In this document: one piece after another, positions 1-7,185 of the stretch
How the letters are laid out: each line of letters begins with the position of its first letter
How positions within the stretch are numbered: the first letter of the stretch is position 1
The notes under the pieces: model-generated
The model's input: the letters and a program-made list of their open reading frames with translations, nothing else
The model's database searches: none
What the model was told of the DNA's origin: nothing
Translations under genes and position numbers: made by a program
Assembly (NCBI GenBank): GCA_019314005.1
Contig: JAFDAE010000045.1
Location: forward strand, 1-11,092
Length of the DNA stretch: 11,092 nucleotides
Source of the DNA: Deltaproteobacteria bacterium
GTDB taxonomy: Bacteria > Desulfobacterota > Desulfobacteria > C00003060 > C00003106
Reading direction: 5' to 3'

Positions 1-165
1 GAGACCTTTGCATAACTGCCATTTCCCCGTGATGCGGCGTCAGGCTTCAAAATTTGGCACGCAGTGAAGCGTCAGCGCTATCCTCGAAATACCCAATGTA
101 TTCCTCCGGTTAAACTTTTCGCCTTCCTTGCCTGACGAAAAAATGTCGCGTTATGCAAAGGTCTC
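1..165 (-). mobile_element. MITE-like element, complete copy A
   Basis: This is a 165-base non-coding element with perfect 16-base terminal inverted repeats: GAGACCTTTGCATAAC at 1-16 and its complement at 150-165. Inside is an 8-base inverted pair, CGTCAGGC at 38-45 and GCCTGACG at 130-137. There is also a 6-base pair, GCTTCA at 44-49 and TGAAGC at 65-70, so the single strand can fold extensively. No transposase or credible ORF fits in it. A near-identical copy lies in the opposite orientation at 10963. The ends resemble those of IS5-type transposons from memory, so a non-autonomous derivative is likely, but the parent is not visible. Target duplication cannot be judged because the left flank is outside the window. 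It lies 10 bases beyond the holA stop and could fold as a terminator-like hairpin. Confidence 0.85.
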
Positions 166-175
166 CATTAACCAT

Positions 176-1555
176 TCAAATTAAGTCCCCCCCGCAAATC
201 TTCACTATCAATTGTTCCATAACTATCCTGGGTGATTGAGGGGATAATTTTAGACGACTGTCTGTATCAAGAAGATGGGGCATGACCTGGAGCAGTTCTT
301 CCAATTCAAAGTTGTCTGCCTGAAGCAAGGTCTTGTACAGGACAAAGGGATGGGCCGTGGACATAAATCCTTCTGTAGCACCCTTTTTGATCTCGGGCAA
401 AATGGTACTTTGAAAGGCTGCATAACTCAAACCTGCCTTCCACCCTCGGCCATGATCACTCCGGATAAAATCCTTGGCGAGAAGAAGCTTACGTATCTGA
501 TTTACTATTGTTGCAAGCACCGGAAGCGGGTGGACGTTGTTTTCCAAAAGGTTGTGCAGGATAAGGAGACCTTGTTCCGTATCCCTTTCCCCTATTACAT
601 TCCCCAACTCATATAGTGGATCTTCACGGGAACGCTCTGTCACTTCTTTAATATCTGAGGCAGTTATTTTTTTACGGTCCCCCACATACTGGATCACCTT
701 CTCCAGTTCACTGACAAAGCGGCGCAGGTCATATCCTGTACGGTCGAGCAACTCGGAAAGACCGGCATGATCCACAAATTTCCCCCGCTCTTTTAAGATC
801 GACTCCATCTTCATTTTGAAAAGATTTAATCGGGCTTTCCGGTCCGCGCTTCGCGTACCCTCAGGAGCAGAGCAATCAACGACGGTACCGATCTTCTTGA
901 TAGTCTTATACAGTGTGCGCCTCTTGTCCACAAACGAGGTGGTAACAACAAGGGTGTTGTCTGCCGGGAGCCCCTCCTTTAGCAGTTCTTCCAGTATTGA
1001 AAGATCATCCTGATAAGCAGGCGGAGGTATCCTCTGGTCAACCGCATATTTGATTATGTCATCGATCCAGCTTAAGCCCTCGACATCTCTTTTAAATCCG
1101 ACATGCTTCTCCCAATCGGCGTCGGAGATATTGCGCCAGGCCCCGTCTTGTACATCATTAAGTGACCACCCTGCCAAAGCCAACACGTCAAAAAAACAGA
1201 GCGCGGCCTTACGGTACTCCTTTTCATCAATAGCTGCCCTGGACTTTGCAAAGATTGACTCGGCATCCTTTTTTGAGATAAATATCCTTGATTCCTGAAC
1301 AGCTATAACCTTGCGGGTCGGAATCATCGGGAAAGTATTGAGTCGTTCGACTGTATCGTGAATGTTCTCCGTGCGTCCATCGATAACCTCATAGTTTAAC
1401 ACACGATCGTTCTCGGGAATCAGACAATCGATGATCGTCTTAAACGCTGTTTTATATAAAAACTCGTCACCATACAGTAGATAGACCGGTGAAACATCCC
1501 CCTTCTTGATGGTCGCAAGAAGCCCTTCCAGTTCCTTATGATTAATCTCTGCCAT
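176..1555 (-). CDS. holA: DNA polymerase III subunit delta (HolA), with long insert
   Basis: The delta subunit is the clamp-loader wrench that opens the beta sliding clamp in the cytoplasm. The N-terminus has the typical SPVYLLYGDEFLYKTAF stretch (about residues 22-38), the degenerate AAA+ nucleotide-binding region of the family. LVVTTSFVDKRRTLYK near residues 202-217 matches the end of domain I. The C-terminal half has the helical collar pattern, with REDPLYELGNVIGERD and LLILHNLLE. At about 459 residues it is roughly 110 longer than usual. Most of the excess is a block at about residues 92-180, rich in Trp, Asp and Ala, between the VIAVQESR strand and the DDLSILEELL helix. I chose ATG at 1555. 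A GTG at 1561 would add two codons, and neither start has a strong ribosome site. The gene stands alone in its orientation, with a MITE downstream and a heptamer array 16 bases upstream of the GTG. Confidence 0.9.
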   Translation of the reverse strand: MAEINHKELEGLLATIKKGDVSPVYLLYGDEFLYKTAFKTIIDCLIPENDRVLNYEVIDGRTENIHDTVERLNTFPMIPTRKVIAVQESRIFISKKDAESIFAKSRAAIDEKEYRKAALCFFDVLALAGWSLNDVQDGAWRNISDADWEKHVGFKRDVEGLSWIDDIIKYAVDQRIPPPAYQDDLSILEELLKEGLPADNTLVVTTSFVDKRRTLYKTIKKIGTVVDCSAPEGTRSADRKARLNLFKMKMESILKERGKFVDHAGLSELLDRTGYDLRRFVSELEKVIQYVGDRKKITASDIKEVTERSREDPLYELGNVIGERDTEQGLLILHNLLENNVHPLPVLATIVNQIRKLLLAKDFIRSDHGRGWKAGLSYAAFQSTILPEIKKGATEGFMSTAHPFVLYKTLLQADNFELEELLQVMPHLLDTDSRLKLSPQSPRIVMEQLIVKICGGDLI

Positions 1556-1576
1556 ATTCACTCACATGGTAACATA

Positions 1577-1611
1577 CGTGTTGCGAGTTGCGTGTTACGG
1601 GTTACGGGTTT
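1577..1611 (+). repeat. Heptamer array, locus 1 left arm (CGNGTTR x5)
   Basis: Five head-to-tail 7-base units read CGTGTTG, CGAGTTG, CGTGTTA, CGGGTTA and CGGGTTT. Variation is confined to positions 3 and 7. The array is complementary to the one at 1697-1721. Two different 13-base blocks (1577-1589 and 1587-1599) each have a perfect inverted match there, in different registers seven bases apart. It lies just upstream of holA, so a holA transcript could include it. Confidence 0.85.
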
Positions 1612-1696
1612 TTATTTCCATTCCACCACTAAGTAGTGAATTTGGCACCCTTGCTACCCAATCCATCAGTATACCCTTATTATTACGTTTCCTTTT

Positions 1697-1721
1697 GAAC
1701 TCGCAACACGTAACACGCAAC
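1697..1721 (-). repeat. Heptamer array, locus 1 right arm
   Basis: On the plus strand the units read GAACTCG, CAACACG, TAACACG and a partial CAAC, which is the inverted form of the CGNGTTR units at 1577-1611. The spacer between the arms is 85 bases and has no coding content. Unit order differs from the left arm, as if units had been shuffled or slipped. Confidence 0.8.
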
Positions 1722-1741
1722 TTTATTTTAATGCCCTGACA

Positions 1742-1761
1742 ATCTGTGTTCATCTGCGTCC
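1742..1761 (+). repeat. Two-unit decamer direct repeat
   Basis: ATCTGTGTTC is followed directly by ATCTGCGTCC, matching at 8 of 10 positions. It is short and could be chance, but it sits beside the heptamer arrays and has a similar short-word character. Confidence 0.35.
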
Positions 1762-1884
1762 ACGAAACAAATTCTATACTGTGAACTTATGGATGATTCG
1801 ATCACAAAACCAATTCCAAGTCAATGACATCCTATTTTAACCTTGGAGGACTCGCCCAAATTCGAACTGAGGCCAATTTTTGGC

Positions 1885-1913
1885 TTGACAATGGAGGGTG
1901 TATCCGCTAGAAA
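1885..1913 (+). promoter_or_regulatory. Likely sigma-70 promoter of the cytochrome operon
   Basis: A perfect -35 box TTGACA at 1885-1890 is followed after 17 bases by TAGAAA at 1908-1913, a 4 of 6 match to the -10 consensus. The predicted start would give a leader of roughly 55-60 bases before the ATG at 1978. A better -10 word, TATACT, lies at 1922-1927 but lacks a -35 at the right distance. The inverted repeat GCCAA-TTT-TTGGC overlaps the -35 and could be an operator. I see no sigma-54 -24/-12 pair with correct spacing. Confidence 0.5.
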
Positions 1914-1977
1914 TAATTGGTTATACTTATAAAAAAATTCTGCACGTTTTGAATCTTGTATTATTCGGAGGTGTGAT

Positions 1978-3672
1978 ATGAAATTAAAGCTTATATTTAT
2001 TGCGGCATCGTTTTTTGCTTTGATGTCCGTTGGGCTCCCGGTTGAGGCGTCAATCAAGATTATGTTCCCCCCACAGGATGTATGGGTTTCTGCGGATAAG
2101 ACCACGGGCACGGAAATTGTAGAAGTTGTGGGCGTGGTTGCAAAAGAGAAAGCTAAGTTTGTCACAGTCAAGGTAAAAAGGGGAAAATTACTTGGAAGGG
2201 ACAAAATCCCTATCAAGAATGGCGCGTTCAGTCTCCATGTTCAACTAACAAAAGGAGAAAATCGCGTTATTATCAAGAGCGGAAAATCTACGGTAGAAAG
2301 GAAAATATTCCTTGCTGTTTCCAAGGGAAAAATTCCAAAAGGGTTCAAACACTATTATGTCCATCCATCGACGGACAAATCGATGGAAAGACCATCATGC
2401 GATACGTGTCACCAGCTCAAAGGGAGGACCCCTTCCTATAAACGAATTATCCCGACAAAGGCCAATTGTACTACAGGAAAATGCCATGATAAGATCGGAA
2501 AGGCTAAATACATACACGGGCCTATCGGCGCAAAAATTTGCGTATTTTGCCACAATCCGCATGGTTCCGTCCTGCCCAAGGTGGTTTCCAGAGGCGGAGC
2601 CGACTTGTGCATATCCTGTCATCAGGAAGAAAAGAGGATCTATAAAGACAAGGTTATCATGCCTCCGGTGAAAGAAGGGAACTGCATCGTCTGTCACGAT
2701 CCTCATCAGTCTTCTCAAAAGTTTCAGCTTATAGGCAAATCGCTCGAGGGGCTTTGTTTTAACTGCCATGACAAGGGAATAAAAAAATATACTTCTTTAC
2801 ATGGTCCCATGAAGCAGGGAGAGTGTATCGCCTGTCATCGCCCTCATTCATCGCCCTATAAGGGACTCTTGGCGGAAAAAAATGAAAAGTTTTGTTTTCT
2901 CTGTCATAAGGAACGACTGGAGCAGTTCAAGAGAAAGTTCAGTCATAAACCGCAAACGGAAAATTGCAATAGCTGTCATACGGCCCATGGATCCAACGTT
3001 ACATTTCAACTGAAGGACAAGGAGCCTGAACTCTGCTATTCTTGTCATCAGAAAACTCATCCGGAGGTTATAAAGGAGATAAAGAGAGCCAAGGTACAAC
3101 ATCGCGGTGTAACTGAAGGGAAATGTTCCGCTTGTCACACCGTTCATTCCACCAACTTTCAAAAGCAGTTGAAGGCTCCTCTGAAAGAGATCTGTTTCGT
3201 TTGTCACAAGGAGCTGAAAGACAAGGTGACATCCAGCAAGTACCAACACGGGGCGGTAAAAGAAGGCAACTGTAATGCCTGCCACACATCTCATGGCGCT
3301 CAGTATGCCCATCTCCTTAAGAAATATTTTCCCGCGGAGTTTTATGCTGCGTATACGCCATCAGAATATGCTATGTGCTTTGAATGCCACAATAAAGATA
3401 TTTGTAAAGATGAAACAACCAAGGAGTTGACTAACTTCAGAAACGGTTCCGTAAACCTCCATTTCACTCATGTCAACAGGACGAAGGGGAGGAACTGCAA
3501 GGCCTGTCACGAGGTGCATGCCGGAAATCAGGCAAAGCATATTAGGGCTGAGGTTCCTTTTGGTATGTGGAGTTATCCGATTCAATTCACACCTAAAGAC
3601 AACGGAGGCAGCTGCGTTGTAGGATGTCACAAACCACGTTCATACGACAGGGTTAAGGCTGCAAGGAATTAA
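1978..3672 (+). CDS. Exported multiheme c-type cytochrome, up to 16 hemes
   Basis: This 564-residue protein belongs to the paired (doubled) CXXCH cytochrome family and would carry electrons in the periplasm or at the outer surface. A signal peptide covers about residues 1-24, with likely cleavage after VEA. Residues about 25-115 look like an Ig-like beta domain without Cys. Heme sites run from Cys141 to His551: 14 canonical CXXCH, one CX4CH (Cys164-His170) and one CX3CH (Cys546-His551). After a first pair, seven modules follow the pattern HGPxxxGxCxxCHxPHxS with a second site about 20 residues on. The ribosome site GGAGG is six bases before the ATG. It is the first gene of an operon with a Cys-free thioredoxin-fold/TPR protein and a decaheme cytochrome. 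Electron-transfer function is inferred from the family; donor and acceptor are not evident. There is no transmembrane helix beyond the signal peptide. Confidence 0.92.
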   Translation: MKLKLIFIAASFFALMSVGLPVEASIKIMFPPQDVWVSADKTTGTEIVEVVGVVAKEKAKFVTVKVKRGKLLGRDKIPIKNGAFSLHVQLTKGENRVIIKSGKSTVERKIFLAVSKGKIPKGFKHYYVHPSTDKSMERPSCDTCHQLKGRTPSYKRIIPTKANCTTGKCHDKIGKAKYIHGPIGAKICVFCHNPHGSVLPKVVSRGGADLCISCHQEEKRIYKDKVIMPPVKEGNCIVCHDPHQSSQKFQLIGKSLEGLCFNCHDKGIKKYTSLHGPMKQGECIACHRPHSSPYKGLLAEKNEKFCFLCHKERLEQFKRKFSHKPQTENCNSCHTAHGSNVTFQLKDKEPELCYSCHQKTHPEVIKEIKRAKVQHRGVTEGKCSACHTVHSTNFQKQLKAPLKEICFVCHKELKDKVTSSKYQHGAVKEGNCNACHTSHGAQYAHLLKKYFPAEFYAAYTPSEYAMCFECHNKDICKDETTKELTNFRNGSVNLHFTHVNRTKGRNCKACHEVHAGNQAKHIRAEVPFGMWSYPIQFTPKDNGGSCVVGCHKPRSYDRVKAARN

Positions 3673-3708
3673 CCCGAGCATTGATGCATTGATTGAACAA
3701 TACTCGAA

Positions 3709-3732
3709 GAGACCTTTGCATAACGCGACATT
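3709..3732 (+). mobile_element. Solo MITE end (24-base remnant)
   Basis: The 24 bases here are identical to the outermost 24 bases of copy A read from its right end (165 back to 142): the full 16-base terminal repeat plus GCGACATT. Homology stops abruptly before ATGAGG, and the other end of the element is absent. It sits in the 75-base gap between the 16-heme cytochrome and the TPR gene, ending two bases before the GAGGAG ribosome site at 3735-3740. Upstream, GCATTGAT occurs twice in tandem (3678-3693). Confidence 0.8.
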
Positions 3733-3747
3733 ATGAGGAGATGCTTC

Positions 3748-4749
3748 ATGAAAAAATTGGTCATCATATTTGCCGTAGTGCTCTTGCCCTCGCTTGCCTT
3801 TGCGTTTCCATTTAGAAACGTAGAACAAGGGGAGAAAATTCCCTCGGTCCAGCTTCAAAAGGTAGATGGAGGGAGTTTTTCACTTTCGCCTTCTACTGTA
3901 AAGGGTAAGGGGTTGATTCTCCTCTTTTGGGGTGCGGACACAGCAGTGAAAAAAAAGAGGGCGATAGAAATATTGGAGATACTCAATGGAGTGGCAGAGA
4001 GCTATGAGGAGATAAAGGTAGTAGCTATCAATGCCCAGAAGAACAGATCAGAAACGATCCACGAGGTTATCAGCCAGGTTAATCCGCAATATCCTGTCCT
4101 ATTGGATGAGGGACACGATGCCTATAATGCTTTTGGGTTATTTGTTGTGCCGAGTATCCTGGTGGTCAATGGAGAGGGACTGGTAAAAACCGGGTTTGGG
4201 TATTCTAACACTATCGAAGACAAAATTGACACTGAGGTATTGCTGTTACTGGGAAAGATCAGTGAACAAGAAGCCAAAGCAAAACTCACTCTTGAGATTA
4301 CTTCCGCAAAATCGAACCAAGAAATAAAAGCCTTGCAGCACCTTAGACTTGGCGTGAGAATGGAAAATATGCAGATGCTCGACAAGGCCAAGGAGGAATA
4401 TGCACGAGCCGTTGGATTGTTTGAGTTGGCCGAGGCGTATATAAGGCTTGGCGCGCTGCGCCTCGAAGAGGGTGATCTTGAAGGAGCGGAAAAGGACATT
4501 AACAAAGGACTGGCCCTTGATCCTGATGCGCTTGATGCAAAAATTGCTTACGCAAGGCTACGCGTTGCAAAAGGTGATCTGGAAGGTGTCGTGGAGGATC
4601 TGCAGATGCTTTCGTTCATGTCTCCGAAAAACCATGTGTTGCACTATGCGATCGGAAATGGCTACGAGGCAAAGGGGGAATTCAAGAATGCCATAAAGGA
4701 GTATAAGAAAGCGTATGACTTCTTAAAAAGGAGGGCTATGAAACAGTGA
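3748..4749 (+). CDS. Exported Cys-free thioredoxin-fold protein with TPR repeats
   Basis: This 333-residue protein has a signal peptide at about 1-19 (cleavage after AFA), a TlpA/peroxiredoxin-like thioredoxin fold at about 25-170, and TPR-type helices at about 195-330. The fold is recognisable from LLFWGADTAVK, the following helix, and the cis-proline segment VVPSILVV (Pro135). The CXXC position is replaced by Thr65-Ala-Val-Lys68, and the whole protein has no cysteine, so thiol-disulfide chemistry is excluded. A scaffolding, heme-handling or docking role beside the two cytochromes is inference. I chose ATG 3748 because GAGGAG at 3735-3740 is seven bases upstream and the signal peptide then starts MKKLVII. 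The ATG at 3733 lies before that site. The stop overlaps the next start by four bases. Confidence 0.82.
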   Translation: MKKLVIIFAVVLLPSLAFAFPFRNVEQGEKIPSVQLQKVDGGSFSLSPSTVKGKGLILLFWGADTAVKKKRAIEILEILNGVAESYEEIKVVAINAQKNRSETIHEVISQVNPQYPVLLDEGHDAYNAFGLFVVPSILVVNGEGLVKTGFGYSNTIEDKIDTEVLLLLGKISEQEAKAKLTLEITSAKSNQEIKALQHLRLGVRMENMQMLDKAKEEYARAVGLFELAEAYIRLGALRLEEGDLEGAEKDINKGLALDPDALDAKIAYARLRVAKGDLEGVVEDLQMLSFMSPKNHVLHYAIGNGYEAKGEFKNAIKEYKKAYDFLKRRAMKQ

Positions 4750-5843
4750 TCCGTGGCATAGTGTCGTTCATCTTACTTTTGATCCTGTTTGCTCCGGCGT
4801 ATGCGGAAGCCGAAGTCGATATTCTTGCACCCGAACACGAAACACGTGTTGTCGATCAAACTGTATGGCTGGTGGTATCAGCACCAGGCGGTCCAAAAGA
4901 TATGACCGCGGTATTACGAAATAAAGACACGGGAAAAAAGAAAAAGATCGAAGGGAAAGTCTACAAAGATGTATTTCATGCTCTCCTCAGCTTAGAACCC
5001 GGGCTCAACGAGGTAACCGTGGGGGGGAAGACGCTTTTGCTCTCTTACGGCTCAAAGTATGGACCGGCGCACACTCCGGCAGGAAGTAAGAAGGACTTCC
5101 GGAAATATCCACGCTATTTATTTCACACGCCGGATAAAGAGAGAAAATGTTCGTGGTGCCACAAAGGTATGGATATTACAACAGCCGACTCAACAACAAC
5201 GTCTCAGCTCGATTGTGTTAAGTGCCATGCGGAACTGCTTACCGCTGTAAAATATCTTCATGGCCCGCTTGGGGGAAAGGCCTGTTTTGTTTGCCACGAT
5301 CCGGCAAGTACTCCTTCAAAATTTGCCCCTAAGTTTGGAGGAAAGGGGGAACTTTGTTTCGGTTGTCACCAGGCAAGCAATGTGAAACTTTCGAAAAAAA
5401 GGTACTTTCATGGTCCGGTTGGAGCAAATGAATGCACAGCGTGCCACGACCCCCATGGTTCTCGTTTTCGGTATCAGTTAGTGGAGAAGGGGGGTCCACT
5501 CTGTTATCTTTGCCATGATCAAAAAAGGTTGGTCGGAGGGAAGATCATCCACGGGGCAGTGCAATACAACGGCTGTGCTATTTGTCACGATCCTCACGCA
5601 TCGAATTACAAGGCTCAGCTTGTAGATGCCGAAAGGACCTTGTGCGCTCAAGCAGAATGCCACCCGCGGTATGAGGGAATAACCAGGGGGCATCCCACTA
5701 CAAACCATCCTTTAATGGGCGTACGCGATCCGCTCAGTCCTGAAAGGGAATTGAGCTGTAGTAGCTGTCACAATCCTCACTCATCTGATTTTTCCTTTCT
5801 TCTTCCGGGAGTGGGATATTCCATGTGTTCCAAATGCCATTAA
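4746..5843 (+). CDS. Exported decaheme c-type cytochrome
   Basis: This 365-residue paired-CXXCH cytochrome starts at GTG 4746, overlapping the preceding stop in GTGA. AGGAGG at 4729-4734 is the ribosome site, so translational coupling is likely. A signal peptide covers about residues 1-20 (cleavage after AYA). Residues about 22-100 form a beta-rich domain like that of the 16-heme protein; compare PGLNEVTVGGK here with KGENRVIIKSGK there. Nine canonical CXXCH sites and one CX4CH (Cys300-His306) lie between Cys135 and His365. The modules repeat HGPxGxxxCxxCHDPxxS. The final motif CSKCH is the extreme C-terminus, followed directly by TAA. This fits the family, where a terminal heme is tolerated, but an early stop cannot be excluded. 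It probably relays electrons with the 16-heme partner. A terminator follows. Confidence 0.9.
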   Translation: MIRGIVSFILLLILFAPAYAEAEVDILAPEHETRVVDQTVWLVVSAPGGPKDMTAVLRNKDTGKKKKIEGKVYKDVFHALLSLEPGLNEVTVGGKTLLLSYGSKYGPAHTPAGSKKDFRKYPRYLFHTPDKERKCSWCHKGMDITTADSTTTSQLDCVKCHAELLTAVKYLHGPLGGKACFVCHDPASTPSKFAPKFGGKGELCFGCHQASNVKLSKKRYFHGPVGANECTACHDPHGSRFRYQLVEKGGPLCYLCHDQKRLVGGKIIHGAVQYNGCAICHDPHASNYKAQLVDAERTLCAQAECHPRYEGITRGHPTTNHPLMGVRDPLSPERELSCSSCHNPHSSDFSFLLPGVGYSMCSKCH

Positions 5844-5848
5844 GAGGC

Positions 5849-5880
5849 TGTCCGAGAATTATGTCCGGACAATCTTTTTT
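5849..5880 (+). terminator. Rho-independent terminator of the cytochrome operon
   Basis: A 6-base stem (TGTCCG at 5849-5854, CGGACA at 5866-5871) with an 11-base loop is followed by ATC and six T residues. It starts six bases after the decaheme cytochrome stop. An alternative stem, CAATCTTT with AAAGATTG at 5891-5898, overlaps the T tract. Confidence 0.7.
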
Positions 5881-5909
5881 GAACTGATATAAAGATTGGA
5901 CAATATTAT
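5879..5909 (+). promoter_or_regulatory. Possible lysC promoter
   Basis: TTGAAC at 5879-5884 and TATTAT at 5904-5909 are good box matches, but they are 19 bases apart, which is long. With AATATT at 5902-5907 as the -10 the spacing is 17 but the match is weaker. A separate lysC promoter is expected because a terminator precedes it. The predicted transcript would begin within the hairpin at 5908-5949. Confidence 0.3.
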
Positions 5910-5949
5910 GAGACCGTTGCAAAATGGAACGTTTTGCAGTGGTCTTCAT
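5908..5949. repeat. Foldback hairpin with transposon-end-like arms in the lysC leader
   Basis: The arms are ATGAGACCGTTGCAAAA and TTTTGCAGTGGTCTTCAT around a 7-base loop. They pair almost fully, with two mismatches and a one-base bulge. The left arm from 5910 matches the MITE end GAGACCTTTGCATAAC at 13 of 16 positions. The hairpin ends four bases before the lysC ribosome site AGGAGG (5953-5958), so it forms most of the leader. It could be a minimal foldback remnant of a related element or a regulatory hairpin. It is not followed by a T tract, so it is not an intrinsic terminator. Confidence 0.65.
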
Positions 5950-5964
5950 TATAGGAGGTAGTAC

Positions 5965-7185
5965 GTGGCCCTCATTGTACAGAAATATGGAGGAACATCA
6001 GTTGGCGATGTTGAAAGAATAAGGAATGTAGCCAATCGAGTTATAAAAGAGTACCAGACGGGCACCGATCTCGTGGTAGTGCTATCGGCCATGGCAGGAG
6101 TGACTGATCAGTTGATTAATCTGGCCCATCAGGTTGCCGAGAGACCGAATGAACGGGAGTTGGATGTATTGCTTGCGACAGGAGAACAGACCACGGTTTC
6201 GCTCCTCGCCATGATGCTTAACTCTATGGGATTCCCGGCCGTCTCTTTCTTAGGATTTCAGGCGGAACTTTTGACCAATGATGCCCATGGCCGCGCCCGG
6301 ATTCAGGAGCTCAATGTGGATCGTATTCGAAAGGCGCTTGAACAGAAAAAGATTGTCACAGTGGCCGGCTTCCAAGGGTGGACGCGGAGTGGAGACATCA
6401 CCACGCTTGGTCGAGGGGGATCTGACACCTCCGCAGTGGCGTTGGCCGCCGCCCTAAAAGCTGATTCATGCGAAATTTATACTGATGTAGATGGTGTCTA
6501 TACCACTGATCCGAATATATGCGGCAAGGCTCGAAAGCTTAAAAAAATATCGTATGACGAAATGCTGGAAATGGCCAGTCTTGGAGCAAAGGTACTTCAG
6601 ATACGATCTGTTGAGTTCGCCAAAAAATTTAATGTTCCGGTTCATGTGAGATCGTCGTTTAACGAGGAGGAAGGAACCATGGTCGTCAAAGAAGGAAAAG
6701 ATATGGAAAAAGTATTGGTATCTGGAATCGCTTACGATAAAAACCAGGCGCGCATTACCCTGACCAAGGTTCCGGATCATCCGGGTATTGCGGCGAAGAT
6801 CTTTACACCAATGGCAAAAGCAAGAATCGAAGTAGATATGATCATACAAAATACCCGCGCCGGCGGTCTGACAGACCTCACTTTTACTGTCGCGACGCCT
6901 GACTATAAAAAGGCTTTGGATATACAGCAGAAGCTGGCAGGCGAAATCGGCGCGGAAGGTGTTTATAGTGATGAAAGTATCGCGAAGGTTTCCATTATAG
7001 GAGTAGGAATGCGAAGCCATGCGGGTGTTGCAGCCAAGATGTTTTCTGTTCTGTCAAATGAGAATATTAATATTACGATGATCAGTACATCCGAAATTAA
7101 GGTCTCTTGTATTATTGAAGAAAAGTACACTGAGTTGGCTATTAGGGTGTTACATGATGCCTTTGAATTGGACAAGATGGATTGA
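5965..7185 (+). CDS. lysC: Aspartate kinase (monofunctional)
   Basis: The enzyme phosphorylates L-aspartate with ATP, the first committed step toward lysine, threonine, methionine and diaminopimelate, in the cytoplasm. The 406 residues carry the kinase signatures KYGGTSVG (7-14), [10 protein letters not shown] (41-50), GRGGSDTSA (149-157) and [12 protein letters not shown] (172-183). Two ACT domains follow at about 262-340 and 341-406, matching the usual class of stand-alone, feedback-inhibited aspartokinases. The [10 protein letters not shown] and [10 protein letters not shown] segments are the expected ligand-site loops. The start is GTG at 5965, with a strong AGGAGG six bases upstream. No other pathway gene is adjacent, and the leader is too short for a lysine riboswitch. 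The TGA stop lies inside the first unit of a heptamer array. Confidence 0.96.
   Translation: MALIVQKYGGTSVGDVERIRNVANRVIKEYQTGTDLVVVLSAMAGVTDQLINLAHQVAERPNERELDVLLATGEQTTVSLLAMMLNSMGFPAVSFLGFQAELLTNDAHGRARIQELNVDRIRKALEQKKIVTVAGFQGWTRSGDITTLGRGGSDTSAVALAAALKADSCEIYTDVDGVYTTDPNICGKARKLKKISYDEMLEMASLGAKVLQIRSVEFAKKFNVPVHVRSSFNEEEGTMVVKEGKDMEKVLVSGIAYDKNQARITLTKVPDHPGIAAKIFTPMAKARIEVDMIIQNTRAGGLTDLTFTVATPDYKKALDIQQKLAGEIGAEGVYSDESIAKVSIIGVGMRSHAGVAAKMFSVLSNENINITMISTSEIKVSCIIEEKYTELAIRVLHDAFELDKMD

Larger units (their letters stand above)
1562..1977. other. Divergent intergenic region, holA / cytochrome operon
   Basis: This 416-base gap separates two divergently transcribed genes. It holds the inverted heptamer arrays at 1577-1611 and 1697-1721, a small perfect inverted repeat CACTA-AG-TAGTG at 1627-1638 inside their spacer, and a two-unit decamer repeat at 1742-1761. 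A sigma-70-like promoter follows at 1885-1913, and a second good -10 match, TATACT, lies at 1922-1927 without a matching -35. The cytochrome ribosome site GGAGG is at 1967-1971, six bases before the ATG. A minus-strand ORF from 2216 to 1821 overlaps part of the gap, but it is antisense to the cytochrome and shows no coding features. Confidence 0.6.

Noticed and set aside
1072..1266. Alternative minus-strand frame within the holA insert, considered as a nested gene
   Set aside because: It has no recognisable domain or ribosome site, and the holA frame is open throughout.
1882..1895. Sigma-54 promoter before the cytochrome operon
   Set aside because: TTGGC resembles a -24 box, but no GC doublet lies at the -12 distance.
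1821..2216. 131-residue minus-strand ORF over the cytochrome start
   Set aside because: It is antisense to the signal peptide and N-terminal domain, shows no family pattern or ribosome site, and fits a shadow frame.
2848..3312. 154-residue minus-strand ORF opposite the heme modules
   Set aside because: It is opposite a strongly coding frame; its length follows from the regular codon use of the CXXCH repeats.
3733..3747. ATG 3733 as start of the thioredoxin-fold/TPR gene
   Set aside because: It precedes the GAGGAG ribosome site and adds MRRCF before a normal signal peptide that starts at 3748.
5830..5843. Decaheme cytochrome as truncated by a premature stop
   Set aside because: The stop directly follows a complete heme motif, a good terminator lies six bases downstream, and no further CXXCH frame continues after it.
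5844..5964. Lysine riboswitch upstream of lysC
   Set aside because: The gap is 121 bases and is filled by a terminator and a hairpin; the lysine aptamer alone is longer and none of its conserved parts are seen.
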